Counted from the stretch's first letter, positions 7,311-16,878 are shown. The stretch is 58,662 nt of DNA from an uncultured Flavobacterium sp. (GCA_947632215.1 CANROJ010000008.1:1-58662); one strand, 5' to 3'. Translations and numbers: made by a program. The notes: a model not told the origin generated them from the letters alone.

Positions 7311-9188
7311 CTATTTACTTCGATACTTTACTCCAAGACTAAACCAAGCCTTTGGAAGAGGTACCACTCCAGCCTCTATAAAAGTGGTACTTGTAAAATT
7401 CTGAACATCTAAAAACACTACATATTTTGTTTTATTATAACTAATCTTAAAATTATTTACCCAATAACTCTTGTAGCTGAATCTTTGTTTATATCCAGAG
7501 GCAAGAGTAATATTCCAACACTTAATTCTCGAAGTAATACTGGCAATAAACTGATGCTTTAGTCCCTCTAAAAGATATTTACTTTCTATCTTATTGTCAT
7601 TTCTGACAATACTGGGATCTAAATAGGTATATGATGCTGCCAAATGCCAATTAATCTTGCTTGCGATAAAATGATATTTTAAATCTGCATTCCAACCAAA
7701 AGTTCTATTATTACCCAAATTTATCGTTTGATAAGCATGATTATGATCTTCCCTGACCCAATCAATAAACTCTCTAATATCTCTGTAGAAAACAAAACTA
7801 GAAGCTTGGAAAGATTTATTATCATATTTGCTACCAAGCTCGATCTGATATGCTTTTTCTGGGTTAAGATCTGGATTGCCAATATTACCAGGCCGTTGGT
7901 CTAAATACAAATCAGCAAAGGTGGGTAACCTTGTAGCCGTACCAACATTACCCATTATCCTCCAATTAGAACTCACCAAATAAGCCAAGTCAATACCTGG
8001 ATAAAATTGCCATCCATAATTACTAGTGTAGTTCAAATACCCTCCCATATTTAAGGTAAAGTCACTCCATAGAGAAGTAGAATACTCAAAAAAAAGACCA
8101 TAATTATTCTTTTTATGATTCCCCATATTTGTTGAGTTTATTTCAAAATATTCCCCTTGAGCTCCAAAGTTAACCTGTGCATTATCAAATAGATATTCTG
8201 CCATAAAACTTGTTTGTACCCCAGTATTATAATGTCGACTCCGTGCAGTATTTAAATCATGTCTGTAAAACCGATAATCATCAAAGTTATATCTAACACC
8301 AATACTTGGTAGTAGGGTAAATCTGTGTGAAATTTGGTGGGATCCCTTTATGTGTAGTAAACTAGTTTGGACAATCTCTTGAGATTCTTTATCAGAAGGA
8401 TAGGCATAAAATCCATTTGCTCCAAATTTACTTTTTGCATACCCCCCTAATAACTGAATAGCGTTATCAGAATTCCATTTAAAACGGCCTTGGTAAAATA
8501 TTTTATCATTATAAAAATCGGTATTATACCTACTACCGTTACCTGCACCATGAGCTATAGAAAATAAATGGTCCGAGTTCTGACCAAGCATACTACCTCC
8601 AAATTCTATTGTTCGATTATTATAAAACTCTTTACTATTAGATTCTAAATCTTTTGTAAAATTACTTCCCACTAAACCAGAGGCAAAAAACCTAGACTCT
8701 TTTGGATTTTTGGTAACTATATTTATAACCCCTGTTAAACTATTGGCTCCAAATAAACGTGCCGAGGGCCCTTTAATAACCTCAACCCTTTGGACTAAGT
8801 CCATACTAATGGGCATATTTAAGCTGTTATGCCCAGTTTGAGCGTCAGAAATACTTTGTCCATTGATCATTATAATATTTTGATCAAAACCTCCGCCATC
8901 TATACTTATATCACTTTGACTAGCAAAAGGTCCGCGTGTTTTCACATCCACTCCCGATACATAAGAAAGCAATTCTGCAATATTAGTAACAGGTAAGTTC
9001 TCAATATCGGAGACAGTCAAAATACTAACATTTTTATTTTTCAAACCACTATGTAAATACACATTGGGTTGATAAATAATTATTTCCTGTAAGCTATCTT
9101 GCTCAGAATTTTGTTGTCCATAAAAAATTAATGGATTAGCAAACAATCCTAGCTTAATCCAAAAACATATATATGCCTTTATTCTCAT
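7311..9188 (-). CDS. TonB-dependent outer-membrane receptor (BtuB/siderophore type)
   Basis: A 625-residue outer-membrane receptor that imports a ligand across the outer membrane using TonB energy. It has a signal peptide (residues 1-24), a plug domain (~residues 40-150: NIAELLSYVSGVDVKTRGPF, DISIDGGGFDQNIIMING, VEVIKGPSARLFGANSLTGVINI), and then a 22-strand-type barrel ending in an aromatic-rich strand (WFSLGVKYRSK). It lacks the N-terminal carboxypeptidase-like domain of SusC proteins, so it is the small-ligand type (cobalamin, siderophore, heme or metal). The ATG at 9188 puts the signal peptide first; an ATG at 9224 is also in frame. No SusD partner or periplasmic binding protein is next to it, so the ligand stays unknown. 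Confidence 0.9.
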   Translation of the reverse strand: MRIKAYICFWIKLGLFANPLIFYGQQNSEQDSLQEIIIYQPNVYLHSGLKNKNVSILTVSDIENLPVTNIAELLSYVSGVDVKTRGPFASQSDISIDGGGFDQNIIMINGQSISDAQTGHNSLNMPISMDLVQRVEVIKGPSARLFGANSLTGVINIVTKNPKESRFFASGLVGSNFTKDLESNSKEFYNNRTIEFGGSMLGQNSDHLFSIAHGAGNGSRYNTDFYNDKIFYQGRFKWNSDNAIQLLGGYAKSKFGANGFYAYPSDKESQEIVQTSLLHIKGSHQISHRFTLLPSIGVRYNFDDYRFYRHDLNTARSRHYNTGVQTSFMAEYLFDNAQVNFGAQGEYFEINSTNMGNHKKNNYGLFFEYSTSLWSDFTLNMGGYLNYTSNYGWQFYPGIDLAYLVSSNWRIMGNVGTATRLPTFADLYLDQRPGNIGNPDLNPEKAYQIELGSKYDNKSFQASSFVFYRDIREFIDWVREDHNHAYQTINLGNNRTFGWNADLKYHFIASKINWHLAASYTYLDPSIVRNDNKIESKYLLEGLKHQFIASITSRIKCWNITLASGYKQRFSYKSYWVNNFKISYNKTKYVVFLDVQNFTSTTFIEAGVVPLPKAWFSLGVKYRSK

Positions 9189-9403
9189 ATCAAACTTTTT
9201 ACACTGCAACCTAATTGGAAGCATTTAATTGAGCCACAAAACTAAGGCAGCTCAAAACATTTAAAGTAGTCCAGTTATATAAAAGCCTATAGTCCAGAAT
9301 AAAACAATTAAAATAATTTAAATTAGGCACTCTAAATTACTATAATCCATTAAAAATGTGTATTTTTAACAATAGACCATTTTTTAGTTTAAAACATCTC
9401 TTT

Positions 9404-11014
9404 ATGAAATATACCTTTTATTTACTTTTGATTATACTAGCAACAACTGCCTGTATGCCAAAAAAAAGGCAACCCATGCGTATTGTTTATAAAACAGAAG
9501 TATCCGATACCTTAACTGTAGTACCTTTAGAGACAGTAAACAAAACGGTAGATATCGACTCCACTTACCTATTGAACCAAAGTAAGGAGGTTCAAGAATT
9601 TTATGGGATAAATCAATACAAAACTGCATGGGCAGACAAAGACAATAGAGAACAACTTATACGAAGTTTAGAAGAAATAAAATACGATGGAATCCCAAAG
9701 AATATCTTTCCGACACAAGAGTTAATATCTTTTGATAATGATTATTCATCTTTAACAGACTCTCTACTTATAGAGGCTGACTTACTTTACACAAAAACTT
9801 TCAATAAAATTACCCAAAGTTTATTTAATGGTTTACTTGATCCAAGAAAATTATATAATGATTGGGATTTAGAATATCATCAAATAAATACTGCAGCTAC
9901 TCTTATTTTAGTACTAGACAACAACGCAGTACTTCAAGCTTTTGATTCTATACGACCACGCCATGAACAATATGGTAGATACAGACAAAAGATTAAGAAC
10001 TATTACGCCTTACAAGCCGACTCTTTAAAACCAACGGACACAATTGCACAAGTGGGGCAATCCTATAAAGAAGTAATACCTTTGAAAAAGTCATTGCACT
10101 TTATAGGTAAATGGCAGGACTCTTTAGAGATTAATCCAATATATACGCAAGAGTTACAAAATACATTAGCTCAGTTACAAAAAGAGCATAAATTATCTAC
10201 AAATGGCCAATTGGATTCACAAAGTATAGATATTATTGAAAAAGAAAAGCAAACTATATATGAAAAGCTCATTGTCAATGCAGAGCGTTTTAGATGGTTT
10301 CCACGAAAATATGGCAAAGACTATATTTTAGTAAATATCCCTGAGTTCACGTTGGTTAGTGTTGCTAATTTAGATACGATTCAAAAACATAATGTTATTG
10401 TTGGTACTACACAAAGGAGTACTCCTATTTTGAGCTCTACATTAACAACATTAGTGCTAAATCCAACCTGGACAGTTCCTCCTACTATCTTAAAAAATGA
10501 TATCGTTCCTAAAGCAAAAAACAACATAGACTATTTTAAATCGATGAATTTCACGATTTACCAAAATTCAACTGGTAAAGTAGTAGATCCCAAAGAATGG
10601 GATGCATCCAAATACAATTCTTACCGATATGTACAAAAAGGAGGAACAGGAAATACACTTGGAAGAGTAAAATTCATGTTTAAAAACAATCATTCTGTAT
10701 ATCTTCATGATACACCTAATAAAAGTAATTTTAATCGACAATTTAGAGATATTAGTTCTGGTTGCGTAAGAGTTCAAGATCCTTTTGAACTAGCAGAGTT
10801 CATTTTAGACTTACAGGAAAATGATATTACCAAACAAGAAATAGACAATATTTTACAATCGCAAAAAACAACTAACATTTCTGTTTCTAAACATCCTATC
10901 GGCGTTTTCTTATTATACTGGACACTTAATCTAGATAAGAACCTATCTCCAAGTCTAATTAACGATATCTATAAATACGACACTGCTTTATACAAGAAGC
11001 TTATAGCATTATAA
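9404..11014 (+). CDS. L,D-transpeptidase, YcbB/LdtD-like lipoprotein
   Basis: A 536-residue periplasmic enzyme predicted to make 3-3 peptidoglycan crosslinks. Residues 1-17 (MKYTFYLLLIILATTAC) are a lipoprotein signal. The N-terminal half contains the scaffold domain typical of LdtD-like proteins (QYKTAWADKDNREQLIRSLE) and a poorly conserved peptidoglycan-binding-like segment (YTQELQNTLAQLQKEHKLST). The YkuD catalytic domain spans ~residues 310-480, with the SSGCVRV nucleophile site (Cys454) preceded by a YLHDTP histidine and NPTWTVPPTI. E. coli LdtD is 615 residues, so this is slightly shorter. I chose 9404 because the upstream in-frame ATG at 9356 would bury the signal peptide. It is convergent with a second Ldt, 22 bases away. 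Confidence 0.9.
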   Translation: MKYTFYLLLIILATTACMPKKRQPMRIVYKTEVSDTLTVVPLETVNKTVDIDSTYLLNQSKEVQEFYGINQYKTAWADKDNREQLIRSLEEIKYDGIPKNIFPTQELISFDNDYSSLTDSLLIEADLLYTKTFNKITQSLFNGLLDPRKLYNDWDLEYHQINTAATLILVLDNNAVLQAFDSIRPRHEQYGRYRQKIKNYYALQADSLKPTDTIAQVGQSYKEVIPLKKSLHFIGKWQDSLEINPIYTQELQNTLAQLQKEHKLSTNGQLDSQSIDIIEKEKQTIYEKLIVNAERFRWFPRKYGKDYILVNIPEFTLVSVANLDTIQKHNVIVGTTQRSTPILSSTLTTLVLNPTWTVPPTILKNDIVPKAKNNIDYFKSMNFTIYQNSTGKVVDPKEWDASKYNSYRYVQKGGTGNTLGRVKFMFKNNHSVYLHDTPNKSNFNRQFRDISSGCVRVQDPFELAEFILDLQENDITKQEIDNILQSQKTTNISVSKHPIGVFLLYWTLNLDKNLSPSLINDIYKYDTALYKKLIAL

Positions 11015-11036
11015 AACTAGTTACTCAATAAAGAAG

Positions 11037-11804
11037 TTAGGCAAAAATACTATCATCAAAATCTTGAGATTCTGAATGATAAATAAATAAACAAGAATCT
11101 TGTTTAATTAAGTCAATTAGTTTTTTATTGACTTCCATAGGAACTGCAGGACATCCAAAGCTTCTTCCTAACCTGCCCTGAGATTTAACTAAACTCTCTG
11201 AGGCATAATCTGCCCCATGAATTACAATAGCTCTTACACGAGCATTGTCATTTATTCCCTTTTCCAAACCATCTAATCGCAAAGACAAACCGTTTCTGCC
11301 ATGGTAAACTTCTGCAGTTTTATAAAAACCTAAACTGCTCATGTGAGAATCTATTTTATTTGAAAACACTGAGGCATATTCTTGTCCTGTATTCCTACCA
11401 TGGGCAACATATGACTGTAAGACAACTTTTAAATCTTGCATATCAATAACCCATAATCTTTTATTTTTTGAGGAGACACTAAAATCTACTATAGTTAATT
11501 TCTCATTCTTTATTATTCCCCTATCTTTTAGCAGTAAATATCCCTTTAAAGCCTGAGCAAATATTTGTTGTGGTGGAGCATCATTATTATCTAAAGACAA
11601 TGAATCATACATCTGGCCAGCAAAAACGCCAAAAGCCTCTTCTGGGGATAATACTTCTAAAGCATTATCTTCCACCGTTTGCTTTGGATCTATTTCGGAT
11701 ACATTATCTGCACCTTGGTTTAAATTAGATTCTATACTACCATTGTATCCTGCTGCTATCATGATAAACGAGACAAGACTAATCCCTAAAAAAACTTTCT
11801 TCAT
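11037..11804 (-). CDS. Murein L,D-transpeptidase catalytic domain family protein (YkuD_2 type)
   Basis: A 255-residue exported protein with an N-terminal signal/anchor (residues 1-19). From about residue 80 it matches the short L,D-transpeptidase-like family found in Bacteroidota: FSVSSKNKRLWVIDMQDLKV, VAHGRNTGQEYASVFSN, a conserved histidine in AIVIHGADYAS, and the nucleophile motif GRSFGCPAVP. The Cys and His needed for transpeptidation are present. It differs in motif style from the YcbB-type enzyme that faces it on the other strand, so the two are not recent duplicates. A role in 3-3 crosslinking or in attaching proteins to peptidoglycan is inferred from the family. Residues 20-75 are an acidic, low-complexity linker. 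Confidence 0.87.
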   Translation of the reverse strand: MKKVFLGISLVSFIMIAAGYNGSIESNLNQGADNVSEIDPKQTVEDNALEVLSPEEAFGVFAGQMYDSLSLDNNDAPPQQIFAQALKGYLLLKDRGIIKNEKLTIVDFSVSSKNKRLWVIDMQDLKVVLQSYVAHGRNTGQEYASVFSNKIDSHMSSLGFYKTAEVYHGRNGLSLRLDGLEKGINDNARVRAIVIHGADYASESLVKSQGRLGRSFGCPAVPMEVNKKLIDLIKQDSCLFIYHSESQDFDDSIFA

Positions 11805-12089
11805 TACCTAACTTCTGTATAAGGAGTTATACCTTAATTTATTAAAAAAGTAAAAATAAATAAAATATCCTTTAGAAAGATATTTTTAAGCTTTATTTTC
11901 AAGTAACTACCTGATTTTAACATCAATATATGTTTCTATACGAAAAACAACTTATTTTCTTTGACGCTATTCCTATTAGATGAGTACTTAAAATTAAGTT
12001 TTACAGATTAACAATTCTACAAAAGGTAATATGCCAATTCAATAACTATGAGTAATTTTGTGGAACACAACTAATTTTTAAAAAAAGCT
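11805..12089. other. 285-bp divergent intergenic region
   Basis: A very AT-rich gap between the divergent short L,D-transpeptidase gene and gpmI. It holds a short inverted repeat (GTATAA-GGAG-TTATAC, 11817-11832) just upstream of the transpeptidase and a candidate -7 box for gpmI at 12055-12062. I see no reading frame of note and no recognisable RNA gene in it. Confidence 0.5.
12055..12062 (+). promoter_or_regulatory. Candidate -7 box (TAATTTTG) for gpmI
   Basis: TAATTTTG fits the Bacteroidota consensus TAnnTTTG and lies 27 bases before the gpmI ATG, giving a short leader. No clear -33 TTG is present at the usual spacing, so the call rests on the one box. Confidence 0.45.
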
Positions 12090-13604
12090 ATGCAAAAAAA
12101 AGTTATTCTAATGATTTTGGATGGTTGGGGACAAACGCAAGACCCAAAAGTATCCGCAATAGAGTTTGCTAACACTCCTTATATAGATTCTTTATATCTA
12201 AAATATCCACACACTACTGTACTAACCGATGGATTGAATGTAGGTTTGCCACAAGGACAAATGGGAAATTCTGAAGTTGGACATATGAACTTAGGAGCCG
12301 GAAGAATTGTTTACCAGGATCTGGTGAAAATCAACATGGCTGTCCAAGATAAAACTATAGCTGAAGAACCTGTTTTAAAACAGGCTTTTGCCTATGCTAA
12401 GCAAAACAATAAGAAAGTACACTTTCTTGGATTACTCTCCGATGGAGGAGTACATTCACATCAAAGTCATCTATATGGTTTAATTGATGCAGCTCATAAT
12501 CAAGGAGTAAAGGATCTTTATGTACATGCTTTTACAGATGGTAGAGATGTAGACCCTAAGTCAGGGGTAAAACACGTTGAAGATTTACTGAAAAATATAG
12601 AAAATAAAGCGGAATTAGCTAGTCTAATAGGTCGTTATTATGCGATGGACCGTGACAAGCGTTGGGAAAGAGTAGCTAAAGCATATCACTTACTTGTACA
12701 GGCCAAAGGGATGAAATCCACAGATGCATTAGCTAGTATCAAGCATAGCTATGATCAAAATATAACAGATGAGTTTTTAGAGCCTATTGTAATGGTTGAT
12801 AAAAACAATGAACCCCTAGCTAAAATCTCAAAAGATGATGTAGTTATATTTTTTAATTTCAGAACAGATAGAGGTAGAGAATTAACACAAGTTCTTACCC
12901 AAGAAGATTTTGCCCAATATCATATGCAAAAGTTACCTCTTTATATGGTAACTCTTACTAACTACGACCCAACCTTTAAACACGTAGAAGTAGTTTACAA
13001 TAAAGATAATATAACTAATACTTTAGGTGAGGTTTTAGAAAAAAACAACAAAAGACAAATTCGCATTGCAGAAACAGAAAAGTACCCACATGTCACTTTC
13101 TTTTTCTCAGGAGGAAGAGAAGAACCTTTTCACGGAGAACAACGACTTTTATGTCCATCTCCTAAGGTAGCTACTTATGATTTAAAACCTGAAATGAGTG
13201 CTTTTGAATTAAAAGACGCCCTAATTCCAGAATTACACAAAAAAGAAGTGGATTTTGTATGTCTTAACTTTGCAAATGGTGATATGGTAGGACACACCGG
13301 AGATATGCAAGCAGCTATCAAAGCTTGTCAAGCAGTGGATACATGTGTAAAAGAAGTAGTAGAATCTGCAATATCAAACAATTACACGGTATTACTTTTA
13401 GCAGATCATGGAAACTGTGAAACGATGATTAACCAAGATGGTTCACCAAATACAGCACATACAACAAACCCTGTACCAATGATTTTAATAGATAAGGATG
13501 TAAAACACATTAATAGTGGCGTTCTAGGAGATATTGCTCCTACTATATTAAAATTAATGGAAATAGAACAACCACTTCAGATGACAGGAAAACCACTTAT
13601 CTAA
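12090..13604 (+). CDS. gpmI: 2,3-bisphosphoglycerate-independent phosphoglycerate mutase
   Basis: A 504-residue glycolytic enzyme that interconverts 3- and 2-phosphoglycerate using two Mn ions and a phosphoserine intermediate. The length is normal for the family. The metal-binding LMILDGWG (Asp11) opens the protein, the nucleophile Ser61 sits in QMGNSEVGHMNLGAGR, SDGGVHSHQSHLYGL and HAFTDGRDVDP follow in the transferase part, and the second metal cluster is in FANGDMVGHTGDMQAAI and LLADHGNCE near the end, followed by HTTNPVPMIL. It is a single-gene unit with its own terminator and is not clustered with other glycolytic genes here. The identification is secure. Confidence 0.97.
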   Translation: MQKKVILMILDGWGQTQDPKVSAIEFANTPYIDSLYLKYPHTTVLTDGLNVGLPQGQMGNSEVGHMNLGAGRIVYQDLVKINMAVQDKTIAEEPVLKQAFAYAKQNNKKVHFLGLLSDGGVHSHQSHLYGLIDAAHNQGVKDLYVHAFTDGRDVDPKSGVKHVEDLLKNIENKAELASLIGRYYAMDRDKRWERVAKAYHLLVQAKGMKSTDALASIKHSYDQNITDEFLEPIVMVDKNNEPLAKISKDDVVIFFNFRTDRGRELTQVLTQEDFAQYHMQKLPLYMVTLTNYDPTFKHVEVVYNKDNITNTLGEVLEKNNKRQIRIAETEKYPHVTFFFSGGREEPFHGEQRLLCPSPKVATYDLKPEMSAFELKDALIPELHKKEVDFVCLNFANGDMVGHTGDMQAAIKACQAVDTCVKEVVESAISNNYTVLLLADHGNCETMINQDGSPNTAHTTNPVPMILIDKDVKHINSGVLGDIAPTILKLMEIEQPLQMTGKPLI

Positions 13605-13631
13605 TAGATGTATACAATTTAATATAAAATG

Positions 13632-13659
13632 AAAAAAGCTCCAAGTAAGGAGCTTTTTT
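13632..13659 (+). terminator. Intrinsic terminator after gpmI
   Basis: A perfect 11-bp stem, AAAAAAGCTCC / GGAGCTTTTTT, with a 6-base loop AAGTAA, 27 bases after the gpmI stop. The T-run is part of the stem and the A-run gives symmetry. Confidence 0.88.
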
Positions 13660-13766
13660 ACTTTTAAAAATCACCTTTAGAAAAAAAAATCTTATAAATC
13701 CACTTTTGATAGAATGTACAAATCAAAAACTATTAAGTTACATTTTTTTCATTGGCTGTAATAGTG

Positions 13767-13774
13767 TAATTTTG
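13767..13774 (+). promoter_or_regulatory. Candidate -7 box (TAATTTTG) for map
   Basis: A TAnnTTTG match 21 bases before the map start codon. It is the same eight bases as at gpmI. A TTGG lies only 12 bases upstream, closer than the usual spacing, so the -33 part is uncertain. Confidence 0.45.
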
Positions 13775-13795
13775 TAGCACTTAAAATTAAAAAGT

Positions 13796-14614
13796 ATGAT
13801 AATTCCAAAAACTCTAGAAGAAATTGAGCTAATCAGACAAAGTGCCTTATTGGTATCCAAAACTTTAGGAATGATTGCTACAGAAATAAAACCTGGAGTA
13901 ACCACTTTAGATTTAGATAAAAAAGCAGAAGAATTCATCAGAGACCATGGAGCAGTTCCAGGTTTTAAAGGATTATATGGCTGTCCTTCTACTTTATTAA
14001 CAAGTGTAAACGAACAGATAGTTCATGGATTACCAACAGACACTCCAATTAAGGAAGGTGATATTGTTTCGGTAGACTGTGGAGCTTTAATGAATGAGTT
14101 CTATGGAGATCACGCCTACACTTTTGAGGTAGGAGAAGTAAAAGAGGAAACCAGAAAATTACTACAAGTAACAAAAGAATCCTTGTATGTTGGAATTCGC
14201 GAATTTAAGATTGGAAATCGCGTAGAAGATGTAGGTAATGCTATCCAACGTTATTGTGAAGCTCAAGGCTATACAGTTGTTAGAGAACTAGTGGGACATG
14301 GTCTTGGTAGAAAAATGCACGAAGGTCCAGAGATGCCAAATTACGGAAAAAAAGGAAAAGGAAAAAAATTCGTTGAAGGTCTTGTTGTTGCAATAGAACC
14401 AATGATAAACTTAGGTACTAGGAATATTAAACAATTAAACGATGGCTGGACAATTGTCACACGTGATGGTAAGCCTTCTGCACACTTTGAACATGATGTT
14501 GCTTTAATTAACGGAAAACCAGAACTACTTTCTACTTTCAAATATATTTATGAAGCATTAGGTATTCAAAGTAATGAAGAGGATGAATTTAGAGCCAAAC
14601 CACTGGTTCTATAA
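13796..14614 (+). CDS. map: Type I methionyl aminopeptidase
   Basis: A 272-residue cytosolic metalloprotease that removes the initiator methionine from new proteins. The pita-bread fold motifs are complete: the substrate histidine region in EQIVHGLPTD, the first metal aspartate in VSVDCGALMNEFYGDHAYTF (with the second Asp in GDHAYTF), the metal histidine in GHGLGRKMHEGP, and glutamates in AIEPMIN and FEHDVAL. It lacks an N-terminal zinc-binding extension, so it is the plain type I form; the C-terminal acidic tail (SNEEDEFRAKPLVL) is slightly longer than in E. coli Map (264). It is followed after 29 bases by a methyltransferase gene that may be co-transcribed. Confidence 0.97.
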   Translation: MIIPKTLEEIELIRQSALLVSKTLGMIATEIKPGVTTLDLDKKAEEFIRDHGAVPGFKGLYGCPSTLLTSVNEQIVHGLPTDTPIKEGDIVSVDCGALMNEFYGDHAYTFEVGEVKEETRKLLQVTKESLYVGIREFKIGNRVEDVGNAIQRYCEAQGYTVVRELVGHGLGRKMHEGPEMPNYGKKGKGKKFVEGLVVAIEPMINLGTRNIKQLNDGWTIVTRDGKPSAHFEHDVALINGKPELLSTFKYIYEALGIQSNEEDEFRAKPLVL

Positions 14615-14643
14615 TCCAAAGTGCTATCCCCTTTTAATTAAAA

Positions 14644-15414
14644 ATGAAGAAAGCTTTTAAAATTATACTAAACATCGTACCTCGACCGATATTAATTCGG
14701 TTGAGTTACCTTGTTAGGCCAATGTTAGCCTATTATTTAAAAGGTGATAAATACATTGACCCTATTGACCAAAAAAGCTTTAAATCATTTTTACCTTATG
14801 GTTATGCAACCACTAGGAACAACGTATTATCTCCAAGTACTTTATCCCTAGAGAGACATCGTCTTTTATGGCTTTATCTAGTCAATGAAACAGATTTCTT
14901 TACTAAAGAATACACTGTGTTGCACTTTGCTCCTGAACAAGCTTTTTATAAGAGGTTTAGAAAACAACCTAATCTTACCTACACCACTACTGATCTAGAA
15001 TCTCCATTAGCTGATGTTAAAGCTGATATTTGTAATTTACCTTTTTTAGATAATAGTTTTGATATCATCTTATGTAATCATGTCTTAGAACACATTCCAC
15101 AAGATACCAAAGCAATGCAAGAACTATATCGAGTAATGAAACCCGGAGCAATGGGGATATTTCAAATTCCACAAGACTTAACCAGAGAAACTACTTTTGT
15201 TGACGATACTATTACAGATCCAAAAGAACGCACCTCTGTTTTTGGCCAGTATGACCACGTGAGAATCTATGGAAGAGACTACTTTGATAAACTAAGAGAT
15301 ATCGGTTTTATAGTACATGAGATCGATTACACAAAAAACTTCACACCAGAGCAACTTGCTACCTACGCTTTATCACCTGGTGAAATAATACCAGTATGCT
15401 ATAAGCCACTTTAA
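14644..15414 (+). CDS. Class I SAM-dependent methyltransferase
   Basis: A 256-residue cytosolic methyltransferase of the Methyltransf_11 type. The N-terminal ~60 residues are hydrophobic and basic (IILNIVPRPILIRLSYLVRP). The Rossmann part begins at VLHFAPEQAF, a variant of the usual glycine-rich motif I, continues with YTTTDLESP (acidic residue for the ribose), ADICNLPFLDNSFDIILCNHVLEHI (motifs II-III) and LYRVMKPGAMGIFQIP. The CN-H-VLEHI string is very typical. The substrate cannot be told. The hydrophobic N-terminus could contact a membrane or lipid substrate, but this is speculation. It follows map by 29 bases and is followed by a 131-base gap. Confidence 0.88.
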   Translation: MKKAFKIILNIVPRPILIRLSYLVRPMLAYYLKGDKYIDPIDQKSFKSFLPYGYATTRNNVLSPSTLSLERHRLLWLYLVNETDFFTKEYTVLHFAPEQAFYKRFRKQPNLTYTTTDLESPLADVKADICNLPFLDNSFDIILCNHVLEHIPQDTKAMQELYRVMKPGAMGIFQIPQDLTRETTFVDDTITDPKERTSVFGQYDHVRIYGRDYFDKLRDIGFIVHEIDYTKNFTPEQLATYALSPGEIIPVCYKPL

Positions 15415-15545
15415 GAAAATATAAAACAGTACAACTAGTTTGTTTTATTTATTTTCTATTGTTTAAGAGATTACTTTTTTCCAAGGGTTTTTAAGTATCT
15501 TTAACCAAAACTAAGTACATGATCACGATATCTGAATCTAACTAA

Positions 15546-16802
15546 ATGATTATGAATACAAAACTCCCACTACTATTTCTACTATTATTTGTCGGTGTCT
15601 TTTCACAAGCACAAGTTCCTCACAATACAACAGCCTCGTATATTAAGTCAGCTAGCTTTATGCATCAGGGGCAATCCTGTAATCCATTCTTTGCTTTAGG
15701 AGATTCCTTTACTTTGGAATTTGATGATTTATATGCACAAGACACTAATTACTTTTATAGGGTCATTGCATACAACTATGATTGGTCTGCTTCTGAGATG
15801 CTACCAATTGAATATATATCTGGAATGAATGACCAACGAATCATGAATTCTGAAAACTCTTATAACACTTTACAGAATTACACCCATTATAGTCTTACTC
15901 TACCGAATTCGGTTTACAATATAACAAAAAGTGGTAATTATGTTTTAGAGATATACAACCAGCAACAAGAAGTTGTCATTAGAAGAAAATTCGTTCTATT
16001 TGAACAAAATGTTCAAATCGGCGTACAAGTAAAGCGCACACAAAACCTTGAGGTTTACGACACTAAACAAAATTTACAATTCACTATTTCTCTAGGCGAC
16101 AACTTGTTTCAGAATCCTACAAACAATGTTAAAGTAGCAATCTTCCAAAATGGAAGATGGGATAGTTTTCTAATTAATATAAAACCTCAATATACCATTG
16201 GCAATGACTTGGTTTATAAATACCAAAACCCAACACAATATTGGGGTTTAAATCAATACTTGAACTTTGATAATAGCGACATTAGGCAAAGTAACAATTA
16301 TATAGGACACGTAAATACTGATCATGGCATTTACAATACTTACCTGTATCTAAATCAAAGCAGAAAAAACAAAGGCTATACATACTTCCCGGATATCAAT
16401 GGACAATTTGTCCCTAGGAACATTAATGGAAATCTTCCTAGCATAGAAGCGGAATATGCATGGGTGTACTTCTCCTATAAGCCAAGTGAGGACATGCCAC
16501 AAAATACTCAATATTATATCACTGGAATGTTCAATGATTATGCTTTAAACCAAGAGAGCTTGATGGATTACAACAAAGACAAACAATATTATGAAAAAGC
16601 TATTTTAATAAAGCAAGGTTTCACCAACTATAGTTATACCGCAGTTATTGATAACAAAGTTTCCCCAGAGAATAATCCTGATGGTAATTATGCCCAAACC
16701 ACCAATGCATATCAAGTCATCGTTTATTATAGAAAAATAACCGATCTCTATGATAGAGCAATTGGAATAGGTTATGCTAATGCTTCGGATATCACCTATT
16801 AA
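15546..16802 (+). CDS. Type IX secretion system plug protein (DUF5103)
   Basis: A 418-residue exported protein with a signal peptide (residues ~1-23, ending SQA-QV). The body matches the DUF5103 family: ASYIKSASFMHQGQSCNPFF, FYRVIAYNYDWSASEMLPIEY, YTHYSLTLPN, a central RDxxVGVQVKRT-like stretch (QIGVQVKRTQNLEVYDT), and EYAWVYFSYKPSE near the end. In Flavobacterium johnsoniae the protein of this family was found bound to the SprA translocon, where it plugs the periplasmic side of the pore. Here it is a lone gene, as is usual for this component. An in-frame ATG at 15552 is an equal start choice. It implies that the organism has a T9SS encoded elsewhere. Confidence 0.85.
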   Translation: MIMNTKLPLLFLLLFVGVFSQAQVPHNTTASYIKSASFMHQGQSCNPFFALGDSFTLEFDDLYAQDTNYFYRVIAYNYDWSASEMLPIEYISGMNDQRIMNSENSYNTLQNYTHYSLTLPNSVYNITKSGNYVLEIYNQQQEVVIRRKFVLFEQNVQIGVQVKRTQNLEVYDTKQNLQFTISLGDNLFQNPTNNVKVAIFQNGRWDSFLINIKPQYTIGNDLVYKYQNPTQYWGLNQYLNFDNSDIRQSNNYIGHVNTDHGIYNTYLYLNQSRKNKGYTYFPDINGQFVPRNINGNLPSIEAEYAWVYFSYKPSEDMPQNTQYYITGMFNDYALNQESLMDYNKDKQYYEKAILIKQGFTNYSYTAVIDNKVSPENNPDGNYAQTTNAYQVIVYYRKITDLYDRAIGIGYANASDITY

Positions 16803-16870
16803 TATTCTAACCCCTACTCTTTAAAATCCACAGAACATTAATTAACTCCGTTTTTGTAGAAACAATTCGT

Positions 16871-16878
16871 TAACTTTG
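16871..16878 (+). promoter_or_regulatory. Candidate -7 box (TAACTTTG) for apaG
   Basis: TAACTTTG fits TAnnTTTG and lies 22 bases before the apaG ATG. A TTTTTG at 16851-16856 may be the -33 element, although the spacing of 14 is short. Confidence 0.45.

Noticed and set aside
9189..9403. Cobalamin or other riboswitch upstream of the TonB receptor
   Set aside because: The divergent gap is only about 215 bases and contains no recognisable B12-box or conserved riboswitch core.
11817..11832. Inverted repeat GTATAA-GGAG-TTATAC upstream of the short L,D-transpeptidase
   Set aside because: The 6-bp arms are common by chance in AT-rich sequence, and no second copy or known operator was seen.
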